Shown here: positions 23,761 through 32,079 of the stretch, piece by piece
Layout: each line of letters begins with the position of its first letter
Position numbering within the stretch: position 1 is the first letter of the stretch
NCBI GenBank assembly: GCA_964640085.1
Contig: CAZXFA010000019.1
Span: 1-55,573 of the forward strand
Length of the DNA: 55,573 nucleotides
Direction: 5' to 3'
From: CAZXFA01 sp964640085
GTDB lineage: Bacteria > Actinomycetota > UBA4738 > HRBIN12
Position numbers and translations under genes: made by a program
The notes under the pieces: generated by a model
Databases searched by the model: none
Seen by the model: the letters and a program-made list of their open reading frames with translations, nothing else
Told to the model about the DNA's origin: nothing

Positions 23761-24342
23761 TCAGTCCCGCGGTCCGGAGCGGTTGAACCGGTCCTGGGTG
23801 GCGGCCAGCCCGTCGCGGACGAGCGTGAGCACCGCATCCGCTGCATCGTCGACCAGGATCGCGACATCGGGCTCCTCCCGCTTGCCGAAGTCCTCCAGGA
23901 CCCAGTCGACGGGATCCTTCCGTCCGCTCGGACGGCCGACCCCCAACCGGATCCGGTAGAACCCCTCGGTCCGCAGGGCGCCCGCGAGGGAGCGCACGCC
24001 GTTGTGGCCTGCGGTCGACCCGCCGAGCTTCACGCGGAGCGCCCCGAACGCGAGGTCGATGTCGTCGTGGACGGCGATCACTCGCTCGGGTGGTACCTGC
24101 CGCTTGCGGGCGAACGACGCGAACGCGGGCCCGCTCTCGTTCATGAACGCGCGCGCCTTCGCGAGCAGGACGCGCTCGCCTGCCTCGACGAGCTCATATG
24201 CGTCGACCGGGACGAACCGAACCCTGCGGAACCGTCCCTCCACCCGGAGTGCGAGCTGGTCCACGACCCGGTGGCCGAGGTTGTGTCGGGTCCTCGCGTA
24301 TCGATCGCCGGGGTTCCCGAGCCCGGCGAGGAGCCAGGTCAT
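23761..24342 (-). CDS. pth: Peptidyl-tRNA hydrolase
   Basis: Releases peptides from peptidyl-tRNA dropped by ribosomes. 193 residues, normal length. Motifs: LAGLGNPGDRYARTRHNLGH with the catalytic His, LAKARAFMNESGPAFASFAR with the substrate-binding Asn, VIAVHDDIDLAFG with the catalytic Asp, and GSTAGHNGVRSLAGAL. ATG 24342 starts MTWLLAGLGNPG. It follows rplY by 18 bp, the standard rplY-pth pair. Confidence 0.97.
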   Translation of the reverse strand: MTWLLAGLGNPGDRYARTRHNLGHRVVDQLALRVEGRFRRVRFVPVDAYELVEAGERVLLAKARAFMNESGPAFASFARKRQVPPERVIAVHDDIDLAFGALRVKLGGSTAGHNGVRSLAGALRTEGFYRIRLGVGRPSGRKDPVDWVLEDFGKREEPDVAILVDDAADAVLTLVRDGLAATQDRFNRSGPRD

Positions 24343-24360
24343 GGGGAGCGCGGCGGCGGG

Positions 24361-25041
24361 CTACTCGCCCTCGCCGCCCTCCTCGGAAGGCGCCTCCGCC
24401 TCCGGAGCCTCGGCCGCCTCGGCGGCCTCTTCGCCCTCGGCGGCCTCGACTTCGGCCGCCGCGGCCTCCTCTTCCTCGAGCTCGACCCTCGCCTGCGGCT
24501 GGAGGACCGCCAGGACGGATTCGTCGAGGGCGGTGAGGATCCTCGCCCCGGCGGGCGGGGCCAGATCGGCGACCCTCAAGGACATCCCGATCTCGAGCGT
24601 CGAGACGTCGGCCTCGATCGCCTCGGGCACGTCCGTCGGGAGGCACTCGACCTGCAACTCCCAAAGGTGGTGCTCGATCACGCCCCCCGCCTTCACGCCG
24701 GGCGATTCGCCAACCACGCGGACGGGGACCGAGACCGTGATCTGCTCGTCCGCCCGGACCGCGAGGAAGTCAACATGGACATAGCTCCCCTTGATGAGGT
24801 CGCGCTGGATCTCGCGAGGCAGTGCGAGATGCTTCTCACCATCCACGATCAGATCGACCAGCACGTTCGCGCCCGCGCCGGTGCGCATCAGGTGGTACAA
24901 CTCGCGGGAGTCGACCGAGAGCGGCACCGGGTCCATGCCTCCCCCGTACAGGACGGCCGGCACGCGGCCGGCGACCCGCAGCTTGCGGGCCACGCCCTTG
25001 CCCACCCCTTCGCGCTTCTCCGCGACGAGCTCGTTGGCCAT
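24361..25041 (-). CDS. rplY: 50S ribosomal protein L25/general stress protein Ctc
   Basis: A 226-residue L25 of the long Ctc type that binds 5S rRNA. N-terminal 5S-binding domain: MANELVAEKREGVGKGVARK, GRVPAVLYGGGMDPVPLSVD, DLIKGSYVHVDFLAVR. A beta domain follows (VPVRVVGESPGVKAGGVIEH, LPTDVPEAIEADVSTLEIG), then an Ala/Glu-rich acidic tail of about 45 residues that is common in this subfamily. It sits between prs and pth, as in other actinobacteria. Confidence 0.97.
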   Translation of the reverse strand: MANELVAEKREGVGKGVARKLRVAGRVPAVLYGGGMDPVPLSVDSRELYHLMRTGAGANVLVDLIVDGEKHLALPREIQRDLIKGSYVHVDFLAVRADEQITVSVPVRVVGESPGVKAGGVIEHHLWELQVECLPTDVPEAIEADVSTLEIGMSLRVADLAPPAGARILTALDESVLAVLQPQARVELEEEEAAAAEVEAAEGEEAAEAAEAPEAEAPSEEGGEGE

Positions 25042-25101
25042 GTCAGGTCATCCCTCCGGCCGGGCATGGTACCAACACGCTGCGGGAACGGACCTGCGGC
25101 C

Positions 25102-26079
25102 CTACTGATTCTCGCCGTGGAAGATCTCGGACACGCTGCTGTCCTCGAAGACCGCGCGAAGGGCGTCGGCGATCAGCGGGGCGACGGAGAGCACCTTCAG
25201 CTTCCCGACCCGCTTCTCGTCGGGGATCGGCACCGTGTTCGTGACGACCACCTCGGCGATCGGGGCCTCCTCGAGGCTCTGCACCGCCTTTCCGGACAGG
25301 ACGCCGTGCGTGGCGGCCGCGTAGATCGGGCCCGCCCCCTGTTGAGCGAGGGCGGCCGCGCCTTCGGCCACCGTGCCGGCCGTGTCGATCATGTCGTCCA
25401 CCAGGATGCACGGACGGCCCTCGACCTCGCCGACGACCGCCATCTCCTCGATCTTGTGCGCCTCCCGCTTCGAGCGTCGCTTGTACAGGAACGCGAGGTC
25501 CGCGTGCAGGTACTCGCGGAGGCGCTCGGCGGTCTTGATCCGGCCCGCATCGGGGGCCACCACCACGACGTCCTCGTCGTGCAGGCCGAGCTCCTCCCGC
25601 AGGTACTTGGTGAGGACCGGCAGGGCCGTCAGGTGGTCGAACGGGAAGTCGAAGTACCCCTGGATCTGCCCCGCGTGCAGGTCCACCGACACGACCCGCT
25701 GGGCCCCGGCCACCGTCAGCAGGTCGGCGATCAGCTTGGCGCTGATCGGTTCTCGCGCCAGTCCCTTCTTATCCTGCCGCGAGTACCCGTAGAAGGGGAC
25801 AACCGCCGTGATGCGCTTGGCGCTCGCGCGTTTCATCGCGTCGAGCAGCACGAGCTGTTCCATGATCGACTCGTTCACCGGGTCGGCGTGGGTCTGGACG
25901 ACGAACACGTCGCACCCACGGACGCTCTCCTCGGAACGCACGTAGATCTCGCCGGAGGCGAAGCGCGAGATCCTGCACGGGCTGATCGGCACGCCGAGGT
26001 TGTCGGCGATCTCCCGGGCCAGATCCAGGTGGGTGGTCCCGGAGAACAGCATCAGCTTCTTCTTGGTGACGATCTCCAC
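25102..26079 (-). CDS. prs: Ribose-phosphate pyrophosphokinase
   Basis: Makes PRPP from ribose-5-phosphate and ATP for purine, pyrimidine, His and Trp synthesis. 325 residues from GTG 26079 (start MEIVTKKKLMLFSGTTH). Motifs: RFASGEIYVRSEESVRGCDV, YGYSRQDKKGLAREPISAKL, HAGQIQGYF, PDAGRIKTAERL and the PRPP loop CILVDDMIDTAGTVAEGA. The GTG follows the glmU stop by one base (TGA-G-GTG), so translation is coupled. A longer open frame back to 26244 is antisense or off-frame to glmU and lacks family similarity. Confidence 0.97.
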   Translation of the reverse strand: MEIVTKKKLMLFSGTTHLDLAREIADNLGVPISPCRISRFASGEIYVRSEESVRGCDVFVVQTHADPVNESIMEQLVLLDAMKRASAKRITAVVPFYGYSRQDKKGLAREPISAKLIADLLTVAGAQRVVSVDLHAGQIQGYFDFPFDHLTALPVLTKYLREELGLHDEDVVVVAPDAGRIKTAERLREYLHADLAFLYKRRSKREAHKIEEMAVVGEVEGRPCILVDDMIDTAGTVAEGAAALAQQGAGPIYAAATHGVLSGKAVQSLEEAPIAEVVVTNTVPIPDEKRVGKLKVLSVAPLIADALRAVFEDSSVSEIFHGENQ

Positions 26080-26080
26080 C

Positions 26081-27568
26081 TCAGCGCGCCCCCTTCTCTT
26101 TGGGGCTACCGCTCCGCTGCTTGAGCCCCGTCTCTTTGGGACCTCTTCGGGATCGCCTGCCCTGACGAGTCCCGGCCTCGGCGTCCTTCCGCGCTCGGTA
26201 GCCCTCGACCACACGCTGCTCGGAGCGTTCGACCGCGAGCGCACCGGGCGGCACGTCCTTCGTAATCACCGAACCCGCCCCCGTCACGGCGCCGTCGCCG
26301 ATCTGGACCGGCGCCACGAGCATCGTATCCGACCCGATCCGCACATCCTCTCCGATCTCGGTTCGGTGCTTCCGGTAGCCGTCGTAGTTGGCGGTCACCG
26401 TCCCCGCGCCGATGTTGGCCCCGGCGCCGACGGTCGTGTCGCCCACGTAGGAGAGGTGCGGCACCTTGGCGTCCTCGCCGACGGTGGACGCCTTGACCTC
26501 GACGAAGGTGCCGACCTTGGCGCCCTCGCGGAGGGCGGTCCCCGGCCGCACGTGGGCGAACGGTCCAACCGTGGCACGGGGGCCGACGCGAGCCTCGTGC
26601 ACCACCGAGAACTGGACCGTGGCCCCGTCCCCCACCTGGGAGTCGACGATCCGCGTGGACGGGCCGAGCTCGCATCCCGCCCCGACGCGGGTCGATCCCT
26701 GCAGGAACGTCATCGGGTGCACGATCGTGTCGGGCCTCAGTCGCACGTCGACGTCGATGTATGTGGTCTCGGGGTCCACGATCGTCACGCCTCGTTCCAG
26801 GTGCCGGGCGTTGATCCGCTCCCGCATCACGCTGATGGCGCGAGCGAGATCGCGCCGGGAGTTGATCCCCATCGCCCCTCCGGTGTCCACCTTGACGGCC
26901 GAGACGCGCTCTCCCTTCTCCATCAGGATGGGGAATACCTCGTTGAGGTAGTGCTCCTTCTGCCGATTCTCGCGCTCCACGAGGGGCAGCACACCGAACA
27001 GGTCCTCGCGCCGGAACGCGAAGAGCAGGAGCGAGATCTCCCTGATGCGCCGCATCGCCGGCGGCGCCTCGACACCCTCTACGATCCGCAGGAGCCTCGT
27101 CCCGTCCCGCTCGATCCGCGCGTAGCCGCCCGGCTCGTCTACCTCGGTGGTGAGGATCGTCGCGGCGCTCTGCGTGCGTCGGTGGACCCGCAGCAGCCGC
27201 CGCACGTGATCCGGCGTGGCCGGGTCGAAGTCGCCGCCGGCCACGAGCACCTCACGGACCCGGCCGATCGCCTTCTCGGCCACGAGCACCGCGTGACCCG
27301 TGCCGAGCGGCTCGGGCTGCTCTACGAAGATCGGCTCGGGGCGGAGGCCCCAGGAGGACACCGCCTCCCGGACCGTGTCGGTCCCGGATCGAACCACGAC
27401 GACGATCCTCGAGGGTCGGGCGGCCTTCACGTTCTGCATCACGTGCCAGAGCGCGGGGCGCCCACAGATCGGATACAGCACCTTCGGCAAGGCCGATCTC
27501 AGCCGCTTCCCGCTCCCGGCCGCCAGGACCACCGCGGCCAGTGATGGGGACGAACGCTCCTGTGACAC
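26081..27568 (-). CDS. glmU: Bifunctional GlmU: N-acetylglucosamine-1-P uridyltransferase/glucosamine-1-P acetyltransferase
   Basis: Makes UDP-GlcNAc for peptidoglycan. 495 residues from GTG 27568, which has GGGAGG at ideal spacing. The N-terminal nucleotidyltransferase has LAAGSGKRLRSALPKVLYPI and the GTGHAVLVAE loop, with the metal-site segment reading VAGGDFDPATPD rather than the usual GDVPL. The C-terminal left-handed beta-helix acetyltransferase has GPFAHVRPGTALREGAKVGT, LSYVGDTTVGAGANIGAGTV and TANYDGYRKHRTEIG with the catalytic His region. The last ~30 residues are a strongly basic tail. A promoter is visible at 27596-27625. It is coupled to prs. Confidence 0.96.
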   Translation of the reverse strand: MSQERSSPSLAAVVLAAGSGKRLRSALPKVLYPICGRPALWHVMQNVKAARPSRIVVVVRSGTDTVREAVSSWGLRPEPIFVEQPEPLGTGHAVLVAEKAIGRVREVLVAGGDFDPATPDHVRRLLRVHRRTQSAATILTTEVDEPGGYARIERDGTRLLRIVEGVEAPPAMRRIREISLLLFAFRREDLFGVLPLVERENRQKEHYLNEVFPILMEKGERVSAVKVDTGGAMGINSRRDLARAISVMRERINARHLERGVTIVDPETTYIDVDVRLRPDTIVHPMTFLQGSTRVGAGCELGPSTRIVDSQVGDGATVQFSVVHEARVGPRATVGPFAHVRPGTALREGAKVGTFVEVKASTVGEDAKVPHLSYVGDTTVGAGANIGAGTVTANYDGYRKHRTEIGEDVRIGSDTMLVAPVQIGDGAVTGAGSVITKDVPPGALAVERSEQRVVEGYRARKDAEAGTRQGRRSRRGPKETGLKQRSGSPKEKGAR

Positions 27569-27595
27569 CGCATCCTCCCGGTCGACGGGCACCCC

Positions 27596-27625
27596 TTTGT
27601 ACCGGGGGGGTGGGCGTCCTGACAA
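27596..27625 (-). promoter_or_regulatory. Probable promoter of glmU-prs
   Basis: On the minus strand TTGTCA (27625-27620), an 18-bp spacer and TACAAA (27601-27596), about 28 bp ahead of the glmU GTG. A perfect 12-bp palindrome GGCCGATCGGCC (27629-27640) lies immediately upstream of the -35 and could bind a regulator. Confidence 0.55.
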
Positions 27626-27692
27626 GATGGCCGATCGGCCGGTCGGCTGACGCTCGCGCGTTCGCGTTCCCTCCATGACCCCCGGCCTCAGG

Positions 27693-30600
27693 TCAGCCCA
27701 CGAGCTCGGCCACATCGGGTCGAGCCAGGAACGAGGCGCGGAGCTCCTCGGGGGTGGCGGCCGCCTGCGCTTCGACCAGGGCCGAGGCACGCCTCCGGCG
27801 CGTTGTCGCTTCACCCGCCCGTCCCAGCTCCAGCAGCGCCCGCCACGCCAGACGTCCGGCCCTCCACTCGAGCCGGCGATCGCCGGAGCGCTCCGCGGCC
27901 CGGAGAGCGTCCTCGGCGAGCGGCAGCGCTCGCGCCGGATCCTCGGAGAGCGACGCGGACAGCCCCTTCGCGTACACCCCCCAGCCACCCCAGAAGTCGT
28001 TGGTCCCGGCTCGTTCTACGACCCGCATCCCGATCGACGCGAGCCCGGCGGCATCCGCGGCCCACTCCCGGGCGAGGATCTCGATCCGACCCGCCCACAC
28101 GACGTCGAGGACCGCGGTGTCCAGCTTCCTCGCGGCCGCGAAGAAGCGCTCGGCGCCGTCGCGATCCCCGTCCGCCAGGGCGACCCATCCGGCGTGCGCC
28201 AGCACGAGGGAGCGCTGGAACGTCCCGCCGAGCGTGCTGCATCGGGCGGTGGCTCGCCCCGAGACCTCCCGCGCCCGATCGAGGGCCCGCGGCTCGAGCA
28301 GCACGTCGTTCACGACGTTGAGGCCGACGATCTCGCCGCGGACCAGCCCCAGCTCCCGGAAGATCGCCGACCCCGCCTCGGCATCGTCCACCGCGCGCCC
28401 GATCAGCCCGGCCGCCAACCGGAGCTCCGCGCGGTCGAACAGCGCGAACCCCTCTTCGCGTCGATTGCCGATCTCCCGCGAGGTGGCGATCGACGACTCG
28501 GCGGTCTCCAGACCCTCGTCGGGCCGACCGAGGAACCCCAGCAGCCAGGCGACCATGTAGGCGTTGTGCGCGACCATCGAGCGCTGGCCGAGCGATCGCA
28601 GCATCTCGTCCGCCTTCAGGCCGTGATCGAGGCCCTCCTCGAACGGCCCCTGGAAGAAGTACGTCTCGCAGAGCCCGTGGTGGGCGAGGGCCTGACCCTC
28701 GAGGTCGCCGCTCCGCTCGGCCACCGCCAGCGCCTGCTCGTGGAGGGGGAGCGCCTGGCGGAACTCCCCGCGCCCGAACCGGTACGTGCCCGCGGTGTAG
28801 AGGAGTCGCGCCTCGACGTCGGTCAGTCCCACCGCGCGCGCGCGGTCGAGCGCGACCGGCAGGAGCTCCAGCCCCTCGTCGTACCGGTCCATCAACCAGT
28901 ACACGTGTGCGACCGCCGCCAGCGCCCGAGCCTCCTGCTCCGCATCGGCGGCAACGCGCGCCTCGGAGAGCGCGAGCTCGTAGTCGGCGTTCGCCTCCTC
29001 GAACCGTCCGAGGAGCTCGTAGGCTGCGCCGCGCGACAGCGCGATCGGTCCCCGCAGGTCCGGGCCCGCCGGCACCTCGGTCGCCCGATCGAACCATGCG
29101 ATGGCCCCGTCGGCGTCGAACAGGCGGAGCCGCCGGGTCCCCGCGAGCATCGCGTAGCGCGCGGACCTCGCCTGGTCGCCCGCGGCCGAGAAGTGGTGGG
29201 CGAGGATCTCCGCGAACTCCTCGTGCCGTCCGACGGTGCCCTGCTCGACCCACGCGCCGACGATCCCGTGGGCCTCCCGACGGCGGGCCCGCGGGATGCT
29301 GGCGTACGCCACGTCCCGCGTGAGGATGTGGTTGAACAGCAGCTCGCGCTCCCCCTCGATCGCCGAGGTGTCCCGCTCGATCACCAGGCCCCTCCCGACG
29401 AGCGCGTCGATCGCCGAGGCGGCGTCCGGCGTGCCGAGCTGCACGAGCGACCCCTCCCAGAATTCGCGGCCCACGACCGCGGCGTCCTGGATCGCCCGCT
29501 TCTCCGTCGGGGGGAGCAGGTCGATGCGGGAAGCGATCACCGCCTGCACCGTGTCGGGCAACGCAGAGGGAAGCTCCCGCACCAACGACCACCGCCTGTT
29601 CCCCTTCGCGAGGGTCCCGTCCTCGATCATCATCCGCAGCAGCTCGCCCGCGAAGAACGGGTTCCCCTCCGACCGGTGGAGGACGGGACCGACGACCTCC
29701 GCGGGCGCCTCTCCCCCGAGCAGATGTCCGATCAGCGTCGTCCCCTCGGCGGCCGAGAGCGGGGAGAGCGAGATCGTCGTCGCGCTCGACAACCCCCCGC
29801 CCCACCCCGGGCGTCGTTCGAACAGCTCGGGCCGGGCCATGCAGAGCACGAACGCCGGCCCCTTCGCCCGGGAGATCACGCCCTCGATCAGCTCCAGGAG
29901 GTTCAGGTCGGCCCAGTGGATGTCCTCGATCAGCGCGACCAACGGCTCCTCGTCCGTCAGCGACTCGAGGTACCGCTGCCAGGCCCGGGAGATGACTCGA
30001 CTCGCGGCCTCCCGCTCGGTCCCGGCGAGGGGGTCCGACGGCACCTCCACGCCGATCGAGGAGAGCAGGACGCTCGTGATCCCCATCCCTTCGTCGCCGG
30101 GGAACCGAGGATCCAGACGGCCCCTGCCCTTCGCCAGGATCGTCGCCGGAGGATCGCTGTCCAGGATGCCGGCGTCGGCCTTGAGGATCTCCGCCAGAGG
30201 CCAATACGTGAGCCCTTCGCCGTACGGGAGGCACCGACCGCGGACCACACGCGTCCCGTCCCGCTGGTCGAGGGCCCCGGCGGCCTCCTCCGCGAGCCGG
30301 CTCTTGCCGATCCCGGGCGGCCCGACGATCGTGACCAGGCTCGGCATCCCGGCATGGACCGTCCGATCGAACAGGAGCCCCAGCAGCTCGAGCTCCGATC
30401 CGCGGCCGACGAACGGCGCCTCGCGGGCGCCGGACCTCGCGCTCCCGTCCAGCGCCCGCTCGACGCGCCAGACGCGGAGGGATCGGTCGACGCCCTTCAC
30501 GTGCACGTGCCCCAGATCGGTGAACGCGAACCGGTAGCGCGTGTGACGGAAGGTTCGGTCGCCGACGACAACGCGACCGGGCTCCGCCAGGGTCTGGAGC

Positions 30601-31103
30601 CGGGCGGCGATGTTGACGGCCTCGCCGGTGACGATGCCCTCCTCGATCGAGTGGGCGATCACCTCCCCGGTGTTGACCCCGATCCGCATCGCCAGGTCCC
30701 CGCCGGCGGTCCCCGACAGCTCCGCGTTCAGCCCGCCGAGCCGTCGATGCATCGCCAGCGCGCAACGGATCGCGCGCTCCGGATCGTCCTCGTGCGCGAT
30801 CGGGGCGCCGAACGCCGCGACGACGGCATCGCCGATGAACTTCTCCACCGTGCCCCCGAACCGCTCGATCTCGGTGCCCATCGCCTCGTAGAAGGGGTGG
30901 AGCACGGCGCGCAGGTCTTCGGGATCGAGCCGGGAGGCCAGTTCGGTCGAGGCCGTGAGGTCGGCGAAGAGCATCGTGACGACCTTCCGCTCCTCCCCGA
31001 GCGCGGGCCCGCCCACCGTGGGCAGCCGCGAACCGCAGGTCCCGCAGAAGCGGTTGGTCGTCGGGTTCTCGGTCCCGCACGTCGGACAGACGATCTCGGT
31101 CAG
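27693..31103 (-). CDS. Zinc ribbon-adenylyl cyclase-STAND ATPase-TPR regulator
   Basis: A large multi-domain signalling protein, 1136 residues if read from a CTG at 31103 and 1107 from the first GTG at 31016. The upstream stretch encodes a zinc ribbon (CPTCGTENPTTNRFCGTC) and the CTG has AAGGGAGG 4 bp ahead, so non-standard initiation is likely. Next comes a class III cyclase domain (MLFADLTASTELASR with metal Asp, VEKFIGDAVVAAFGAP with Lys and Asp, TGEAVNIAARLQ with Asn and Arg; the usual purine-selecting Asp position reads Glu), a STAND ATPase (Walker A VGPPGIGKSRLAEE, Walker B LVALIEDIHWAD) and ~500 residues of TPR-like repeats. It may make cAMP or act as a sensor without an HTH. It lies downstream of tRNA-Gln in the same direction. 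Confidence 0.9.
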   Translation of the reverse strand: MTEIVCPTCGTENPTTNRFCGTCGSRLPTVGGPALGEERKVVTMLFADLTASTELASRLDPEDLRAVLHPFYEAMGTEIERFGGTVEKFIGDAVVAAFGAPIAHEDDPERAIRCALAMHRRLGGLNAELSGTAGGDLAMRIGVNTGEVIAHSIEEGIVTGEAVNIAARLQTLAEPGRVVVGDRTFRHTRYRFAFTDLGHVHVKGVDRSLRVWRVERALDGSARSGAREAPFVGRGSELELLGLLFDRTVHAGMPSLVTIVGPPGIGKSRLAEEAAGALDQRDGTRVVRGRCLPYGEGLTYWPLAEILKADAGILDSDPPATILAKGRGRLDPRFPGDEGMGITSVLLSSIGVEVPSDPLAGTEREAASRVISRAWQRYLESLTDEEPLVALIEDIHWADLNLLELIEGVISRAKGPAFVLCMARPELFERRPGWGGGLSSATTISLSPLSAAEGTTLIGHLLGGEAPAEVVGPVLHRSEGNPFFAGELLRMMIEDGTLAKGNRRWSLVRELPSALPDTVQAVIASRIDLLPPTEKRAIQDAAVVGREFWEGSLVQLGTPDAASAIDALVGRGLVIERDTSAIEGERELLFNHILTRDVAYASIPRARRREAHGIVGAWVEQGTVGRHEEFAEILAHHFSAAGDQARSARYAMLAGTRRLRLFDADGAIAWFDRATEVPAGPDLRGPIALSRGAAYELLGRFEEANADYELALSEARVAADAEQEARALAAVAHVYWLMDRYDEGLELLPVALDRARAVGLTDVEARLLYTAGTYRFGRGEFRQALPLHEQALAVAERSGDLEGQALAHHGLCETYFFQGPFEEGLDHGLKADEMLRSLGQRSMVAHNAYMVAWLLGFLGRPDEGLETAESSIATSREIGNRREEGFALFDRAELRLAAGLIGRAVDDAEAGSAIFRELGLVRGEIVGLNVVNDVLLEPRALDRAREVSGRATARCSTLGGTFQRSLVLAHAGWVALADGDRDGAERFFAAARKLDTAVLDVVWAGRIEILAREWAADAAGLASIGMRVVERAGTNDFWGGWGVYAKGLSASLSEDPARALPLAEDALRAAERSGDRRLEWRAGRLAWRALLELGRAGEATTRRRRASALVEAQAAATPEELRASFLARPDVAELVG

Positions 31104-31129
31104 GCGGCCTCCCTTGTGCCGAACGGCAG

Positions 31130-31200
31130 TTCCGGGGGGAGGAATCGAACCTCCATCGAGGGCTCCAAAGGCCCGCGTCTTACCGTTAGACCACCCCGGA
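31130..31200 (-). tRNA. tRNA-Gln (anticodon UUG)
   Basis: Folds as a cloverleaf on the minus strand: acceptor TCCGGGG (31200-31194) with CCCCGGA (31137-31131), D arm GTCT/AGAC with loop AACGGTA, anticodon loop CTTTGGA giving UUG, and T stem GGAGG/CCTCC with loop TTCGATT. The discriminator is A at 31130 and CCA is not encoded. The first anticodon-stem pair (C27-U43) is mismatched; all other stems pair well. A GATAAT -10 box (31214-31209) overlaps the ispE stop 8 bp upstream. Actinobacteria commonly carry tRNA-Gln in this neighbourhood. Confidence 0.9.
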
Positions 31201-31209
31201 CCGGTGTGA

Positions 31210-32079
31210 TTATCCCTCGCCCGCCGGAGGCCCGGACGCCACGATCGCGCCGTCGAGCCCCTCCACGATCTCCTGAGCGTGCGATCGGTCCCGCGCGAGC
31301 CCGACCACCGATGAGCCGCTGCCGCTCATCACGGCACCGAGCGCCCCGGCCGCGAGCAACCGCTCCTTCGCCTCGCCGATCGCGGGATGGCGCGCGATCA
31401 CCGGAACCTCGAGATCGTTGAACAGCATCGGCCCCAAGGTCTCCGCGTCTCCGGCGGAAGCGGCTTCCAGCAGCGCTCCGGGGTCGGGACCGGGCGGCGG
31501 GCGCTGCTCGTCCCACCAGCGATAGGCGTCCGGGGCGCGCACCCCGAAGTCGAACGTGGACACCGTCCACCACAGCGGCGCGACCTCCGCGGGCGCCAGG
31601 CGTTCGCCCCGGCCGTACATCAGCACCGGACCCTCGGCGAGCATCGCCGGGACGTCCGATCCGATCCGCTCCCCGATGTCGCCGAGCGTGGCCGGATCCA
31701 GCCCGCATCCCCAGAGCTCGTTCAGTGCGAGGAGCGTCGCCGCGGCGTCCGCGCTCCCACCGCCCAAGCCGGCGGCTACCGGGATCCGCTTGTCGATCTC
31801 GACGAGCGCACCGCCCGCATCCGGGCACGCGTCGGCCAGCGCGAGCGCGGCCACGAGCGCGAGGTTGAGCCCCCCGGCCGGGACCTCGCCGGCCAGGCGT
31901 GGGGCGCCTCGGACCTCGACCTGGAGCCGGTCGGCCGAGCGGACCGCGATCCGATCGGCGAGGGAGATCGGGACCACCAAGCTCTCCAGATCGTGGTACC
32001 CGTCCTGCCGCGCGGTCAGCACGCGGAGGAACACGTTGATCTTCGCCCGCGCGTCCCGCCGGACCGCGCCCCCGGTCAC
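31210..32079 (-). CDS. ispE: 4-diphosphocytidyl-2-C-methyl-D-erythritol kinase
   Basis: GHMP kinase of the MEP isoprenoid pathway. 289 residues from GTG 32079. Motifs: ARAKINVFLRVLTARQDGYH, the ATP loop IPVAAGLGGGSADAAATLLA, and the C-terminal GALGAVMSGSGSSVVGLA. The GTG overlaps the rsmA TGA (GTGA), the usual rsmA-ispE order of actinobacteria. A longer frame to 32718 crosses rsmA out of frame and is not used. Confidence 0.96.
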   Translation of the reverse strand: MTGGAVRRDARAKINVFLRVLTARQDGYHDLESLVVPISLADRIAVRSADRLQVEVRGAPRLAGEVPAGGLNLALVAALALADACPDAGGALVEIDKRIPVAAGLGGGSADAAATLLALNELWGCGLDPATLGDIGERIGSDVPAMLAEGPVLMYGRGERLAPAEVAPLWWTVSTFDFGVRAPDAYRWWDEQRPPPGPDPGALLEAASAGDAETLGPMLFNDLEVPVIARHPAIGEAKERLLAAGALGAVMSGSGSSVVGLARDRSHAQEIVEGLDGAIVASGPPAGEG

